Below, one piece after another: positions 46,532 through 55,332 of a stretch of 64,000 bases of DNA. Source of the stretch: Desulfuromonas acetoxidans DSM 684. Lineage in GTDB: Bacteria; Desulfobacterota; Desulfuromonadia; Desulfuromonadales; Desulfuromonadaceae. The stretch lies in contig NZ_AAEW02000001.1 of NCBI RefSeq assembly GCF_000167355.1, positions 1 through 64,000 of the forward strand, written 5' to 3'. Made by a program: the position numbers and the translations under genes. The notes under the pieces were generated by a model. The model saw only the letters and a list, made by a program, of their open reading frames with translations. It made no database searches and was not told the DNA's origin. Position 1 is the first letter of the stretch, and the number at the start of each line of letters is the position of its first letter.

Positions 46532-47098
46532 TTAATCGACGAGCTGCCCCAGAGCCGTTGCCGCCGCAGCTCGTACCGTAGCAGAACCACTGCTCAAGGC
46601 TTCAAGCAGGCACGCTTCAGCCGCAGCAAAACCCATCTCGCCCAACGCTTTGAGACAGGCGCACTGCAACTCTTCATCACCGCGCCGATAGATGGTTTCA
46701 AAATAGGGGACCAGCCGCGCATCTTTATAATGCGCCAACGCCTGGGCCGCATACACGGCAACCGCCGGATGGCGATCTTGCAGACAATTGACCAAATCGT
46801 TCAGCGCCGCCGGGTAACGTTTGCGCCCCACCACCTGAACCGCCACCGCACGGACATCCGCCTCATCATCTTTAAGAGCCCCGCACACAGCGGTTCTGAC
46901 TGCATCACTCTCCACCGCCTCCAGGCCGAACAAGGCGGAAATTTTCTGTTGTGACGAACCACGGGCCAGATGCTCGAGCAACTGGTCGGCATGGCCGCGC
47001 TGATCCAACTGCGCCAAGGCCTCTGTCGCCGCCTGCCTCACCTGCTCGTGCGGGTCCTGTAGTAAAGGGACTAACGCTTCACGCCGCTGTTGTTCCAT
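46532..47098 (-). CDS. HEAT/PBS-lyase-like repeat protein
   Basis: 188 residues made almost entirely of about five HEAT-like helical pairs of 30 residues (VRQAATEALAQLDQRG, VRTAVCGALKDDEADVRAVA, VAVYAAQALAHYKDARLV, LKALGEMGFAAAEACLLEAL). No cysteines arranged for metal and no enzyme motif. GGGAG precedes the ATG. Its stop lies 8 bases from the stop of the HD-GYP gene on the other strand. Role unknown; a protein-binding scaffold is likely. Confidence 0.85.
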   Translation of the reverse strand: MEQQRREALVPLLQDPHEQVRQAATEALAQLDQRGHADQLLEHLARGSSQQKISALFGLEAVESDAVRTAVCGALKDDEADVRAVAVQVVGRKRYPAALNDLVNCLQDRHPAVAVYAAQALAHYKDARLVPYFETIYRRGDEELQCACLKALGEMGFAAAEACLLEALSSGSATVRAAAATALGQLVD

Positions 47099-47147
47099 GG
47101 CACTCCCTCATTGCATTGATTTATTACGTTACTCACTGATTCAGGTT

Positions 47148-48572
47148 TTACGCTGTCGTCTCCGGCAATTCAATCACTTTGAGCAAATTCGTTGAACCGG
47201 ATTGCCACAGCGGGGTTCCCGCCGTGACCACAATCCGTTGTGTCGCCGCGACCAGATGACGCTTAATCACTTCCTCACGCGCCTTTTCGAACATCTCATC
47301 GGTGTCGCTGCACGGCTCAATTGTTACCGGCAACACCCCCCACAGCAGGTTCATCTGCCGACAACGCTGTTCATTGGTGGTCAAACCGATCACCGGACAG
47401 TCAGGACGAAAGCGTGACACACATGAGGCGGTAAATCCTGACTGGGTATAAGCCACAATCGCCGAGGCGCGCAGATCTTCCGCCAGAGTCACCGCCGCCC
47501 GACCAACCGCCCAGGATACCTGGGGGGGATCGTTGCCATCATCCTGAATCAGACTCAGGGCGCTATCCAAGTGCGGTTCGGTGGAACGGGCAATGCGGTC
47601 AAGCATACGAGTTGCCGCCACCGGGTAATCACCGGACGCCGTCTCATCGGAGAGCATCAGGGCATCGGTTCCATCATAGATGGCATTGGCGACGTCCGCA
47701 GCTTCCGCCCGGGTCGGCCGTGGATTGGACACCATACTTGACAGCATCTGAGTTGCGGTGATCACGGCTTTGCCTTTGAGGCGCGCCTTATGAATCAGTT
47801 GCTTCTGCAACACCGGCACCTGCTCCAGCGGCACCTCCACGCCAAGATCGCCACGTGCAATCATCACCACATCCACCACATCAAGAATCTCTTCAATATG
47901 GGCAACAGCCTGCGGTTTCTCAATTTTTGCCACCAGCTTCGGCGCTTCAGGAACCTCGGCCAGCATGGTACGGATCTCTTTAAGATCGTCAGCACCGCGC
48001 ACAAATGACAGGGCGACAATATCCACCCCCTGCTGCAGGCCAAACCGCAGATCGTCGCGATCTTTCTCCGTAAATGCCGGAATACTCAGATGACTGCTCG
48101 GCATATTAACGCCTTTGCGGCTGTAAGCGACGCCACCGCTGATGACGCTGCACTGAACCTGGGGCGCATCGATCCGCTCAACCTGTAATTCCATCAGCCC
48201 GTCAGACAGCATAATGGAATCCCCCACCTGAACATCCTCATGCAAACTGGGATAATCGACCGGCAGATCGCCTTCACCGGCCTGACCAGTGGAACACAAA
48301 CTCACCGCATCGCCCTGATGCAGTCGCACGCCCTGCTCCGGCAATTGGCCGAGGCGAATTTTCGGGCCACACAGATCCTGTAGAATCGCCACCGGCTGAT
48401 TGAGCCGCTTGGCCACGGCGCGAATCCGCTCAATCAGTTGTTGATGGGAATCGTGATCGCCATGGGAAAAGTTGAGGCGGGCTACATTCATACCGCTGCT
48501 GATCATCTGCTCCAGAGTGGCCTCATCCGCCGACGCCGGACCCACGGTACAGACTATTTTTGTTCGTCGCAT
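47148..48572 (-). CDS. pyk: Pyruvate kinase
   Basis: 474 residues, the usual bacterial length. It makes pyruvate and ATP from phosphoenolpyruvate. RRTKIVCTVGPAS at the N-terminus, NFSHGDHDSH, the metal/phosphate site in VAKIEKPQAVAHIEEI, GDLGVEVPLEQVP, and ITATQMLSSMV. The C-terminal domain has TQSGFTASCVSRFRP for the allosteric site. In minus orientation after a 49-base gap from the HEAT-repeat gene, but with its own upstream region, so probably a single gene. Confidence 0.96.
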   Translation of the reverse strand: MRRTKIVCTVGPASADEATLEQMISSGMNVARLNFSHGDHDSHQQLIERIRAVAKRLNQPVAILQDLCGPKIRLGQLPEQGVRLHQGDAVSLCSTGQAGEGDLPVDYPSLHEDVQVGDSIMLSDGLMELQVERIDAPQVQCSVISGGVAYSRKGVNMPSSHLSIPAFTEKDRDDLRFGLQQGVDIVALSFVRGADDLKEIRTMLAEVPEAPKLVAKIEKPQAVAHIEEILDVVDVVMIARGDLGVEVPLEQVPVLQKQLIHKARLKGKAVITATQMLSSMVSNPRPTRAEAADVANAIYDGTDALMLSDETASGDYPVAATRMLDRIARSTEPHLDSALSLIQDDGNDPPQVSWAVGRAAVTLAEDLRASAIVAYTQSGFTASCVSRFRPDCPVIGLTTNEQRCRQMNLLWGVLPVTIEPCSDTDEMFEKAREEVIKRHLVAATQRIVVTAGTPLWQSGSTNLLKVIELPETTA

Positions 48573-48675
48573 AAAAAATCCTCACACACGCACCAGACCA
48601 ACGCTGGATTTGCCGTGATGAAATGGTTAAAGTAGACGTAGCTCGTTTACCGTAACTACCATATCAGGTCACATC

Positions 48676-49110
48676 ATGATGATCCACCACCAACATCTCA
48701 ATATTCTTGCCTCTGTTATCTGGTACACAGGCAGTTTTGCCCTGTTTGCAAAAAGCGGTGAATTGTTTTTGGCCGCAGAGCAACTGTGCCCACAACAGTG
48801 GCAGCATTGGCTGGCGCCCGGCGCAGGAACAATTCTGGGAGGTGTCAAAGGACAGTGGATTTTTCGCCGCGCCTGCCGAAAAAACCGTCGGCGCATTCGC
48901 CAGCTCCGTCGGCCTCAACTCTGGCAATGTTATCGGGGAGTTTTCTATCTGATGCTTGCGACGATGATCGCCACAGGGGCTCTGCTTTCCTACTGGGCAC
49001 AGGGTTCCTACGCCGGTCTGATCGCCGTGGCGACACTCGACATGAGTCTGGCGGTCGGATTACTGTATGGCAGTCAGGAATTCTGGAAAGACTGGCCACA
49101 GGCCGAATGA
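48676..49110 (+). CDS. Small membrane protein, unknown family
   Basis: 144 residues with four hydrophobic segments (about 10-30, 45-60, 90-108, 113-130). A conserved-looking core reads [20 protein letters not shown], then [15 protein letters not shown] and [20 protein letters not shown], with basic residues after each membrane segment. It overlaps the end of the macrodomain gene on the other strand by 37 bases, a tail-to-tail overlap. No function assigned; it resembles the short conserved membrane proteins that accompany metabolic genes in Geobacterales and relatives. Confidence 0.75.
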   Translation: MMIHHQHLNILASVIWYTGSFALFAKSGELFLAAEQLCPQQWQHWLAPGAGTILGGVKGQWIFRRACRKNRRRIRQLRRPQLWQCYRGVFYLMLATMIATGALLSYWAQGSYAGLIAVATLDMSLAVGLLYGSQEFWKDWPQAE

Positions 49111-49619
49111 CGACGTCGAGCCAGGCTCGCCTGCAACGCCTGGCAGATGCCCTCATCAACACAGGCAAAAAGGACGCGGTTCAGCACGCTACTCGGTTCG
49201 AGCACCGCACACACTTCACGCACCGCAATCTCGCTGGCAATCTCAATGGGAAAACGATAGACACCGCAACTGATAGCTGGAAAAGCAATCGTACTCAAGC
49301 CATGGGAAACTGCCAGTTTCAAGCTGTTGCGATAACAGGCCGCCAACAACATCTCTTCATTTCCCCCCCCACCGCTCCACACCGGGCCAACGGTGTGGAT
49401 TACGTAACGGGCGGGCAGATCATAGCCGCGCGTCATTTTGGCTTCTCCGGTCGGACAACCGCCGAGAGTGCGGCACTCTTCGAGCAACTGCGGTCCAGCG
49501 GCACGATGAATGGCACCATCGACACCACCGCCGCCAAGCAATGAGGTGTTCGCAGCATTCACAATGGCATCAACCTGTAAACGGGTAATATCTCCCCGGA
49601 CAATTTCAATCTGCTTCAT
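49074..49619 (-). CDS. Macrodomain ADP-ribose hydrolase, canonical motif
   Basis: 181 residues from the ATG at 49619 (GGAG six bases upstream, inside a CTCCATATGGAG palindrome). MacroD/YmdB type: the ADP-ribose loop [20 protein letters not shown] with the NAAN asparagines intact, then [12 protein letters not shown] and [13 protein letters not shown]. It should remove ADP-ribose from O-acetyl-ADP-ribose or from acidic residues. The last residues overlap the convergent small membrane gene. A second macrodomain gene lies 2.6 kb away. Confidence 0.93.
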   Translation of the reverse strand: MKQIEIVRGDITRLQVDAIVNAANTSLLGGGGVDGAIHRAAGPQLLEECRTLGGCPTGEAKMTRGYDLPARYVIHTVGPVWSGGGGNEEMLLAACYRNSLKLAVSHGLSTIAFPAISCGVYRFPIEIASEIAVREVCAVLEPSSVLNRVLFACVDEGICQALQASLARRRHSACGQSFQNS

Positions 49620-49757
49620 AACAGTCTCCATATGGAGAAAAGGACTGACAAACAGCACGCAAAAGAGACAGCGTAACAACAGCAGCCTCTTGTCAAATAT
49701 AGCGGCTTGGCGCATATTGTCCAGAGACCATCCTGCCACCCAAACCATGGAAATCAT

Positions 49758-50909
49758 ATGTCACTGCATCTTTCTCAACGAGCCTCAGAGGTTACACCGT
49801 TTCTCGCCATGGAGGTGATGGAACAGGCGAAAACCCTTGAAGCTGCAGGCCGCGACATCATCTACCTGTGTCTGGGGGAACCCGATTTTCCCACCCCGGG
49901 AAAAATCGTTGCCGCCGCCCAGCAAGCGATTACCGACGGTCATACCGCGTACACCCATTCACTGGGTTTACTGGAACTGCGTGAAGAGATCTGCCGCCAT
50001 TATCAACGCCGCTATCAGGTCACCATTGATGCCGATCAGGTCATTGTCTCGTCAGGCACCAGTCCGTTGATGCTGCTGCTGTTTGCAGCCCTGCTCGATC
50101 CCGGCGATGAGCTGATTCTGACCAATCCCGGCTACGCCTGCTACGCCAATTTTATCCGCTTCAACGGCGGGGTTCCCGTGGAGATCACCACCCGTGCCGC
50201 TCAAGGCTTTCAGCCCGATCCGCAAGATGTACGCAACGTTCTGTCATCACGAAGCCGCGGACTGCTGATCAACTCGCCGTCCAACCCGGCCGGATCGTTA
50301 TTGTCGACAGACTGGCTGCAACAATTGGCGTCGCTGCCGGTGCCGATCATCTCCGACGAAATTTATCATGGCCTGACCTATCAGGGCGAAGAGCGCAGCA
50401 TTCTCGAATTCACCGACCAGGCATTTGTCCTCGGCGGATTTTCCAAGACCTACGCCATGACCGGCTGGCGTCTCGGCTACCTCATCGCCCCCAAAGCGGC
50501 GGTGCGCGTGTTACAGAGCCTGCACCAGAACTTTCTGATCTGTGCCGGCAGCTTTATTCAGCACGCCGGGATTGTCGCGCTGCGCGATTGTGATGACGAT
50601 GTGGAACGGATGCGCCGGGCCTACGACGAACGCCGCAAATACCTCGTTGCCCGGCTCAAGGAGCTGGGATTTGTCATCCACAGCGAGCCGGTCGCAGCCT
50701 TCTACGTCTTTGCCGATGCCCGCCATTTGAGTCACGATTCCATGGCACTGGCGCGGGAAATTCTTGCTGAAACCGGTGTGGCTGTGACACCTGGTATTGA
50801 CTTTGGCAGTGGTGGTGAAGGGTTCCTGCGTTTCTCTTACGCCAACAGTCTGGAACGGCTTAAAGAAGCCACGGATCGTTTGGAGCAGTGGTTGCAAAAA
50901 CGTTCCTGA
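49758..50909 (+). CDS. Class I/II aminotransferase
   Basis: 383 residues from the ATG at 49758 (GGAAAT-type ribosome site, weak). PLP-dependent aspartate-aminotransferase fold: [64 protein letters not shown], and the PLP lysine in [18 protein letters not shown]. Substrate not determinable: alanine, aspartate or aromatic amino acids are all possible. Divergent from the macrodomain gene by 138 bases; followed by a repeat block. Confidence 0.9.
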   Translation: MSLHLSQRASEVTPFLAMEVMEQAKTLEAAGRDIIYLCLGEPDFPTPGKIVAAAQQAITDGHTAYTHSLGLLELREEICRHYQRRYQVTIDADQVIVSSGTSPLMLLLFAALLDPGDELILTNPGYACYANFIRFNGGVPVEITTRAAQGFQPDPQDVRNVLSSRSRGLLINSPSNPAGSLLSTDWLQQLASLPVPIISDEIYHGLTYQGEERSILEFTDQAFVLGGFSKTYAMTGWRLGYLIAPKAAVRVLQSLHQNFLICAGSFIQHAGIVALRDCDDDVERMRRAYDERRKYLVARLKELGFVIHSEPVAAFYVFADARHLSHDSMALAREILAETGVAVTPGIDFGSGGEGFLRFSYANSLERLKEATDRLEQWLQKRS

Positions 50910-50939
50910 ATGACAGCTTACTCGCAACTCTCTACTCTT

Positions 50940-51334
50940 AGCAGCCCTGCCCCCTCGTTCAGTAGCGCCGAACAGAGTGAACGTCGCTGCGATGGGTGTC
51001 GGCAAACTGTTTGAGGACTGTGGCACACAGGCCGAGTTTTTGCCGACATCGCAGGGTAAGTGAATGGCGTGAGGGAACCCGTAGGGGGCATTGGGGGTGT
51101 TATTAATCAGATGAACGAGAGGTGTTGCGTGAGATTTTTTGCGTCAGCAAGGCAGAGGGAGGAGCTATAGTTGTTCTATGGCGACGACCGATAACGCCGC
51201 TGACGTGAAAAAGATCCGCAACAACTCCGTGAAGGCTGATTGATGACAACCCCTTGGGGGTCGATTTTACGCTACTTTTGTCGACGCAAAAGTGGCCCGA
51301 GGTGTGGGCGCGGAAGCCCACGTCACGTGGGAAC
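50940..51334 (-). repeat. Composite intergenic repeat, partial unit 4
   Basis: Minus orientation. An E-type fragment (about 50940-51100) and an A element (51257-51334, with GTGGGC/GCCCAC stem) are separated by about 150 bases not found in other copies (51100-51250), so this unit is either rearranged or carries an insertion. The unique stretch holds only a 21-codon frame and no ribosome site at proper distance. D, C and B elements are missing. Confidence 0.75.
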
Positions 51335-51414
51335 CAACTGGTGTGAATAGCTGATGTTCGCCAGCGCGACCTGTTCCGAAATCTGAACCACTGACGATCA
51401 AGATCAAAGGCAAA

Positions 51415-51926
51415 GTCAAGGTCGCCGGGGTTCGTCCCGGCAGCCGACATCCTTTTGACTGGCCGCTCAAAAGTATGCAAAAACCAGCCTGAATACCTTC
51501 TGGCCCTCAGATCAACCGACAATGAGTCTGTTTCCGTTATGCTTTGCAGATCCGGCTCGCCGCCCTTTAGGTCGACGAATCATGCAACGCATCATCTCTG
51601 GCGTAAAATGTTGACAACAATCTTCAGTCGCGCTCTATCACTGGTGTGGCACCGATCAAACGGGCGGGACGGTGCCCGCCCTGCAGTCGTGTGTTATTGA
51701 GCAGCCAAGCCCTCCCGTTCAGCAGCACCGAACGCAATGAACGTCAGCGCAATGGTTGTCGGCAACCTGTTTGAGCGGTAGCGAGTTTTGCCGACATTGC
51801 GATGTAAGAGAATGGAGAGAGGGAACCCGGAGGGTGCAATGACGGGAGTCGATTTTGCGGTACTTTTGTCGACGCAAAAGTGCCCCGACGTGCGGGCGCG
51901 GAAGCCCGCGTCACGTGGGTATCACC
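51415..51926 (-). repeat. Composite intergenic repeat, complete unit 5
   Basis: Complete copy in minus orientation: B 51415-51505, C to about 51620, D about 51640-51690, E about 51700-51830, A 51844-51926. The D stem is GGGCGGG / CCCGCCC (51662-51681) where unit 1 has GGGTGGG / CCCACCC. The A stem is GCGGGC / GCCCGC (51892-51909) where unit 1 has GTGGGC / GCCCAC. Both are paired changes that keep the stem. Confidence 0.85.
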
Positions 51927-51996
51927 TTCGCGAACGGATGAAGTTCGCCGGTGCGATTCGTTGCGTATTACGAACCACTGAATCTCAAGATCACAG

Positions 51997-52262
51997 TCAA
52001 AGTCGCCGGGTTTCGTCCCGGCAGCCGACATACTTTTGACTGGCCGCTCAAAAGTATGCAAAAACCAGCTGAACTTCTCCTGAACCTGGGTTAACCGACA
52101 CGGGATCAGTTTCCGTGATGTTTCACCTATCCGGCTCGTCGCCCTTTAGGTCGGCGAATCGTGCGCGTCATCACCTTTGGCGTAAAACGTTGGTAACAGT
52201 CTTTCGTCTTTCTTTATCTCTGGTGTGGCACCGATCTAACGGGTGGGCAATGCCCACCCTTC
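51997..52262 (-). repeat. Composite intergenic repeat, partial unit 6
   Basis: B (51997-52092), C and D elements (to 52262) only. The D hairpin GGGTGGGC/GCCCACCC touches the stop codon of the second macrodomain gene at 52264, where it may act as a terminator. Confidence 0.8.
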
Positions 52263-52263
52263 T

Positions 52264-52845
52264 TTAGACTGTTATTTCACAACCCGGGTAATTCGTGAAG
52301 CCGGGTTGTGGTGCTAAGTTGTCAACCAAAGGCATCATTTTCTCCGCAAGGAGTTGCTTCAACGTCCGCTCCACGGCATCACGATAACAGACAAAGATGA
52401 CCCGTTCGATCTGATCATTCCCACGCAGACACTGTTCCACCACATCCATGGCGATCTCACAGGCTGTCGGCACGGGGAACTGATAACTGCCGCAACTGAT
52501 GGCCGGAAAGGCCAGAGTTTTCAGACCATATTCACGTGCCAGACTGAAACAGGCCCGGTAACAGGAAGCCAGCAACGCCTGCTCATTGCCTTGGCCCTCG
52601 TCCCATTGTGGTCCGACGGTGTGAATGACATAGCGGGCCGGCAGATTATAGCCTGATGTGATTTTCGCGGTTCCAACCAGGCACCCTTTGAGCCGCCGGC
52701 ACTCTTCCATCAGCTCCGGTCCGGCTGCATCGTGAATGGCCCCATCAACACCGCCACTTCCCAACAACTTTGTCGTCGCCGTATTGACAATCGCATCAAC
52801 ATTGAGCTGAGTGATATCCGCTTTGATAATCTCAATCCGTTTCAT
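52264..52845 (-). CDS. Macrodomain protein with altered ADP-ribose loop
   Basis: 193 residues, paralogue of the macrodomain gene at 49074. The loop reads VDAIVNTATTKLLGSGGVDG: the second Asn of the usual NAAN is Thr. The remainder ([42 protein letters not shown]) is well kept. The lost asparagine normally contacts the distal ribose, so binding may persist with changed hydrolysis. An extra tail of about 25 residues (KMMPLVDNLAPQPGF) follows the family's usual end and stops at the repeat block. AGGATGAATC precedes the ATG. Confidence 0.9.
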   Translation of the reverse strand: MKRIEIIKADITQLNVDAIVNTATTKLLGSGGVDGAIHDAAGPELMEECRRLKGCLVGTAKITSGYNLPARYVIHTVGPQWDEGQGNEQALLASCYRACFSLAREYGLKTLAFPAISCGSYQFPVPTACEIAMDVVEQCLRGNDQIERVIFVCYRDAVERTLKQLLAEKMMPLVDNLAPQPGFTNYPGCEITV

Positions 52846-52902
52846 GATTCATCCTGTTTTCAAGTTGACGTTCGCAGCTTCCATCCCACCCCAGGATGCA
52901 CG

Positions 52903-54315
52903 TCAGCCACCACTCAACATCTGATGAATCCGGGCCGCCGCCCGCTTACCATCACCCATGGCCAGGATCACCGTCGATCCGCCGCGGGTGATATCGCCCC
53001 CGGCATAGATACCCGGCAGGTTGGTCTGGCCGTCGTCGTCAATCCGAATCTGACCGGAAGGCTGCAACTCCAGATGGGGAGCCGTTGCCGTCAACAAGGG
53101 ATTGGGCCGGGTTCCCAAGGCATTAACCACCACATCAACAGCCAGATCAACGGTTTCGCCGTCAATCGGCTCCGGCCGCTGACGCCCTGAGGCATCCGGC
53201 TCACCGAGACGCATTTTCTGACAGCGCAAGGCCGTTGCCCAGCCCTGGTCATTGCCGAGGATCTCCAGCGGTGAGCTGAGCATGACAAACTCAACCCCTT
53301 CGGCTTTGGCGTGATGCACCTCTTCACGGCGGGCAGGCATCTGCGCTTCGCTGCGGCGATAAACGATCATGGCCTGCTCGGCGCCCAGACGACGCGCGGT
53401 CCGCACGCAGTCCATGGCCGTGTTCCCGGCACCAACCACCGCCACTCGCTTGCCCTGGACAATCGGTGTCGGGCTGTCGGCCAAACGACCAGCGCCCATC
53501 AGGTTGACACGGGTCAGGTATTCGTTGGCGGCATACACCCCTTTGAGGTGCTCTCCGGGAATATTCATCATCATCGGCAAGCCGGCACCATTGCTGATCA
53601 ACACCGCATCGAAATCCTCTTTGAGCTGATCAATGGTCAAGGTTTTTCCTACCACGACATTGCACTGAATCTCGACCCCCAAGGCTTCGAGTCGAGCGAC
53701 TTCCTGATCAACGATGGTCTTCGGCAGACGAAATTCAGGAATGCCGTAACGCAATACGCCACCGGTATCGTGAAGGGCTTCGAAAATAGTTACTTTATGC
53801 CCCTGACGGATCAGATCCCCAGCAGCGGACAGCCCACACGGGCCACTGCCAACCACGGCCACCAGCTTACCACTGGCAGTAGGTGGAGTTGCCTGTTCCA
53901 GCCCTTCAGCATGGGTCATGGCCCAGTCCGCGACAAAGCGTTCCAGATAGCCGATGGCCACAGCCTCCCCTTTAACACCGCGCACACAGCGTGCTTCACA
54001 CTGATTTTCCTGCGGGCAAACCCGACCACAAACGGCAGGTAAAGCATTATCCCGCTGCAGGATACGTGCGGCGCCGGGCAAATCATCGTTGGCCACAGCG
54101 GCAATAAATTCGGGGATGCCGACCTGTACCGGGCAGCCATCGACACACACCCGGCTTTTACATTGCAGACAGCGTTGTGCTTCCGCCACCGCCTGCTCAT
54201 GATTGAGGCCAAGGTTGACTTCGGTAAAGTTGGCACTGCGCGCACCGGCATCCTGCTCCGGCATGATCACGCGTTGAATGGCCAGACGCTGTTTTGGCGT
54301 CATCGCTTCAGTCAT
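52903..54315 (-). CDS. nfnB: NADPH-binding subunit of Nfn transhydrogenase (GltA/NfnB-like)
   Basis: 470 residues. The N-terminal domain holds cysteines for two [4Fe-4S] clusters (CLQCKSRVCVDGCPV, CGRVCPQENQCEARCVRG). Two Rossmann folds follow: FAD (VGSGPCGLSAAGDL) and NADP(H) (VVGAGNTAMDCVRT). It is the same fold as the small subunit of glutamate synthase, but no gltB is adjacent; instead it overlaps nfnA by 4 bases, the NfnAB order. The complex couples NADH, NADPH and ferredoxin by electron bifurcation. SudA/sulfide dehydrogenase is the alternative name for this protein. Confidence 0.9.
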   Translation of the reverse strand: MTEAMTPKQRLAIQRVIMPEQDAGARSANFTEVNLGLNHEQAVAEAQRCLQCKSRVCVDGCPVQVGIPEFIAAVANDDLPGAARILQRDNALPAVCGRVCPQENQCEARCVRGVKGEAVAIGYLERFVADWAMTHAEGLEQATPPTASGKLVAVVGSGPCGLSAAGDLIRQGHKVTIFEALHDTGGVLRYGIPEFRLPKTIVDQEVARLEALGVEIQCNVVVGKTLTIDQLKEDFDAVLISNGAGLPMMMNIPGEHLKGVYAANEYLTRVNLMGAGRLADSPTPIVQGKRVAVVGAGNTAMDCVRTARRLGAEQAMIVYRRSEAQMPARREEVHHAKAEGVEFVMLSSPLEILGNDQGWATALRCQKMRLGEPDASGRQRPEPIDGETVDLAVDVVVNALGTRPNPLLTATAPHLELQPSGQIRIDDDGQTNLPGIYAGGDITRGGSTVILAMGDGKRAAARIHQMLSGG

Positions 54316-55151
54316 GCCACACCCCCTTGGGCCATGGCGGCATCCAAATGACAGGTTTCATGCTCACGATACATGGTCAGACGATCCATCAGACCGGAAA
54401 AGTCCACCTGATGGGCATCAAATTCAGGACCATCGACACAGGCAAAACGCACCTCATCATTAATGGTCACCCGGCAACCACCGCACATGCCGGTGCCGTC
54501 GATCATGATCGGGTTGAGGCTGACCACGGTTTTGATCTGCCAGGGACGTGTGACGTCGGCCACGGCGCGCATCATCGGCAACGGCCCGACGGCAAAAACC
54601 GCCTGCGGGCGTTGAGCTTCGTCGGCAATCAAGGACTCCAGCGCCTGGGTGACAAACCCCTGGCTGCCGCGACTGCCATCATCGGTCGTCACCTGCACGG
54701 CATCACTGAACTGGGCCAATTCCTCTTCAAGGATCACATAGTCGGCCGAACGACCACCAATAATCGAGGTCACGGCATTACCCGCTTCATGCAGGGCACG
54801 CACCAGCGGATAGAGCACGGCAGTACCAACCCCACCACCAATGCAGGCGACCCGTCCCCAGTGTTCAATCTCGGTCGGCTGGCCCAAGGGACCGGCCACA
54901 TCGCGCAGCTCACCACCGACTGGGGTGGCGACAATACGTTGCGTTGCAGCACCGGTGGCCTGAACAAACAGGGTAATGGTGCCGTCTTCACTATCGGATG
55001 CACCGATGGTGAGAGGAATCCGCTCCTCACCAACATCACGACGCACCATAACAAACTGTCCCGGTTGACGAGCAGCGGCAATGCGTGGTGCCACCACCGT
55101 CAGACGGTGTAAACCGGGAGCCAATATCGTGTTTTCAACAATCTCGAACAT
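54312..55151 (-). CDS. nfnA: NADH-binding FAD/[2Fe-2S] subunit of Nfn transhydrogenase (NfnA)
   Basis: 279 residues from the ATG at 55151 (GGAGAG three bases upstream); 14 codons upstream lack support. Ferredoxin-reductase fold: an FAD domain (RQPGQFVMVRRDVGEERIPL), an NAD domain (ACIGGGVGTAVLYPLVRAL) and a [2Fe-2S] site in the C-terminal region (GTGMCGGCRVTIN, FACVDGPEFDAH). Its start lies after three GTATAC motifs that may be operator sites. Partner of nfnB. PyrK and sulfhydrogenase gamma subunits share the fold; neighbours argue for Nfn. Confidence 0.9.
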   Translation of the reverse strand: MFEIVENTILAPGLHRLTVVAPRIAAARQPGQFVMVRRDVGEERIPLTIGASDSEDGTITLFVQATGAATQRIVATPVGGELRDVAGPLGQPTEIEHWGRVACIGGGVGTAVLYPLVRALHEAGNAVTSIIGGRSADYVILEEELAQFSDAVQVTTDDGSRGSQGFVTQALESLIADEAQRPQAVFAVGPLPMMRAVADVTRPWQIKTVVSLNPIMIDGTGMCGGCRVTINDEVRFACVDGPEFDAHQVDFSGLMDRLTMYREHETCHLDAAMAQGGVA

Positions 55152-55166
55152 AGTCTCTCCAGACGC

Positions 55167-55246
55167 GTATACACAATAAAAAACCGTATACAATACGGGT
55201 ACTTACTTCACCGTATCAGCAGTTTTTTCAAACGTCAAACGTATAC
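55167..55246 (-). promoter_or_regulatory. GTATAC motif cluster upstream of nfnA
   Basis: GTATAC occurs at 55167-55172, 55186-55191 and 55241-55246. The middle one is part of CCGTATacaATACGG-type dyad (CCGTATtgtATACGG on the minus strand) followed by T6, which could also be a small attenuator. All lie within 100 bases of the nfnA start, so they may be operators for redox control. Confidence 0.35.
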
Positions 55247-55277
55247 ATCATCTGGAGAGTTTCTCGTTGAAATTCAT

Positions 55278-55307
55278 AAAAAAAAGCGCCCCGGATTGGG
55301 GCGCTTT
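55278..55307 (-). terminator. Terminator after the haem lipoprotein gene
   Basis: GCGCCCC / GGGGCGC with a five-base loop (GGATT). On the minus strand it runs into seven T, 25 bases past the stop at 55333. Confidence 0.88.
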
Positions 55308-55332
55308 GGTGTTCAAACATGGCCTGGAAAAA

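Noticed and set aside
51180-51245. A 21-codon frame in the unique part of repeat unit 4
   Set aside because: Too short and without a ribosome site at usable distance.
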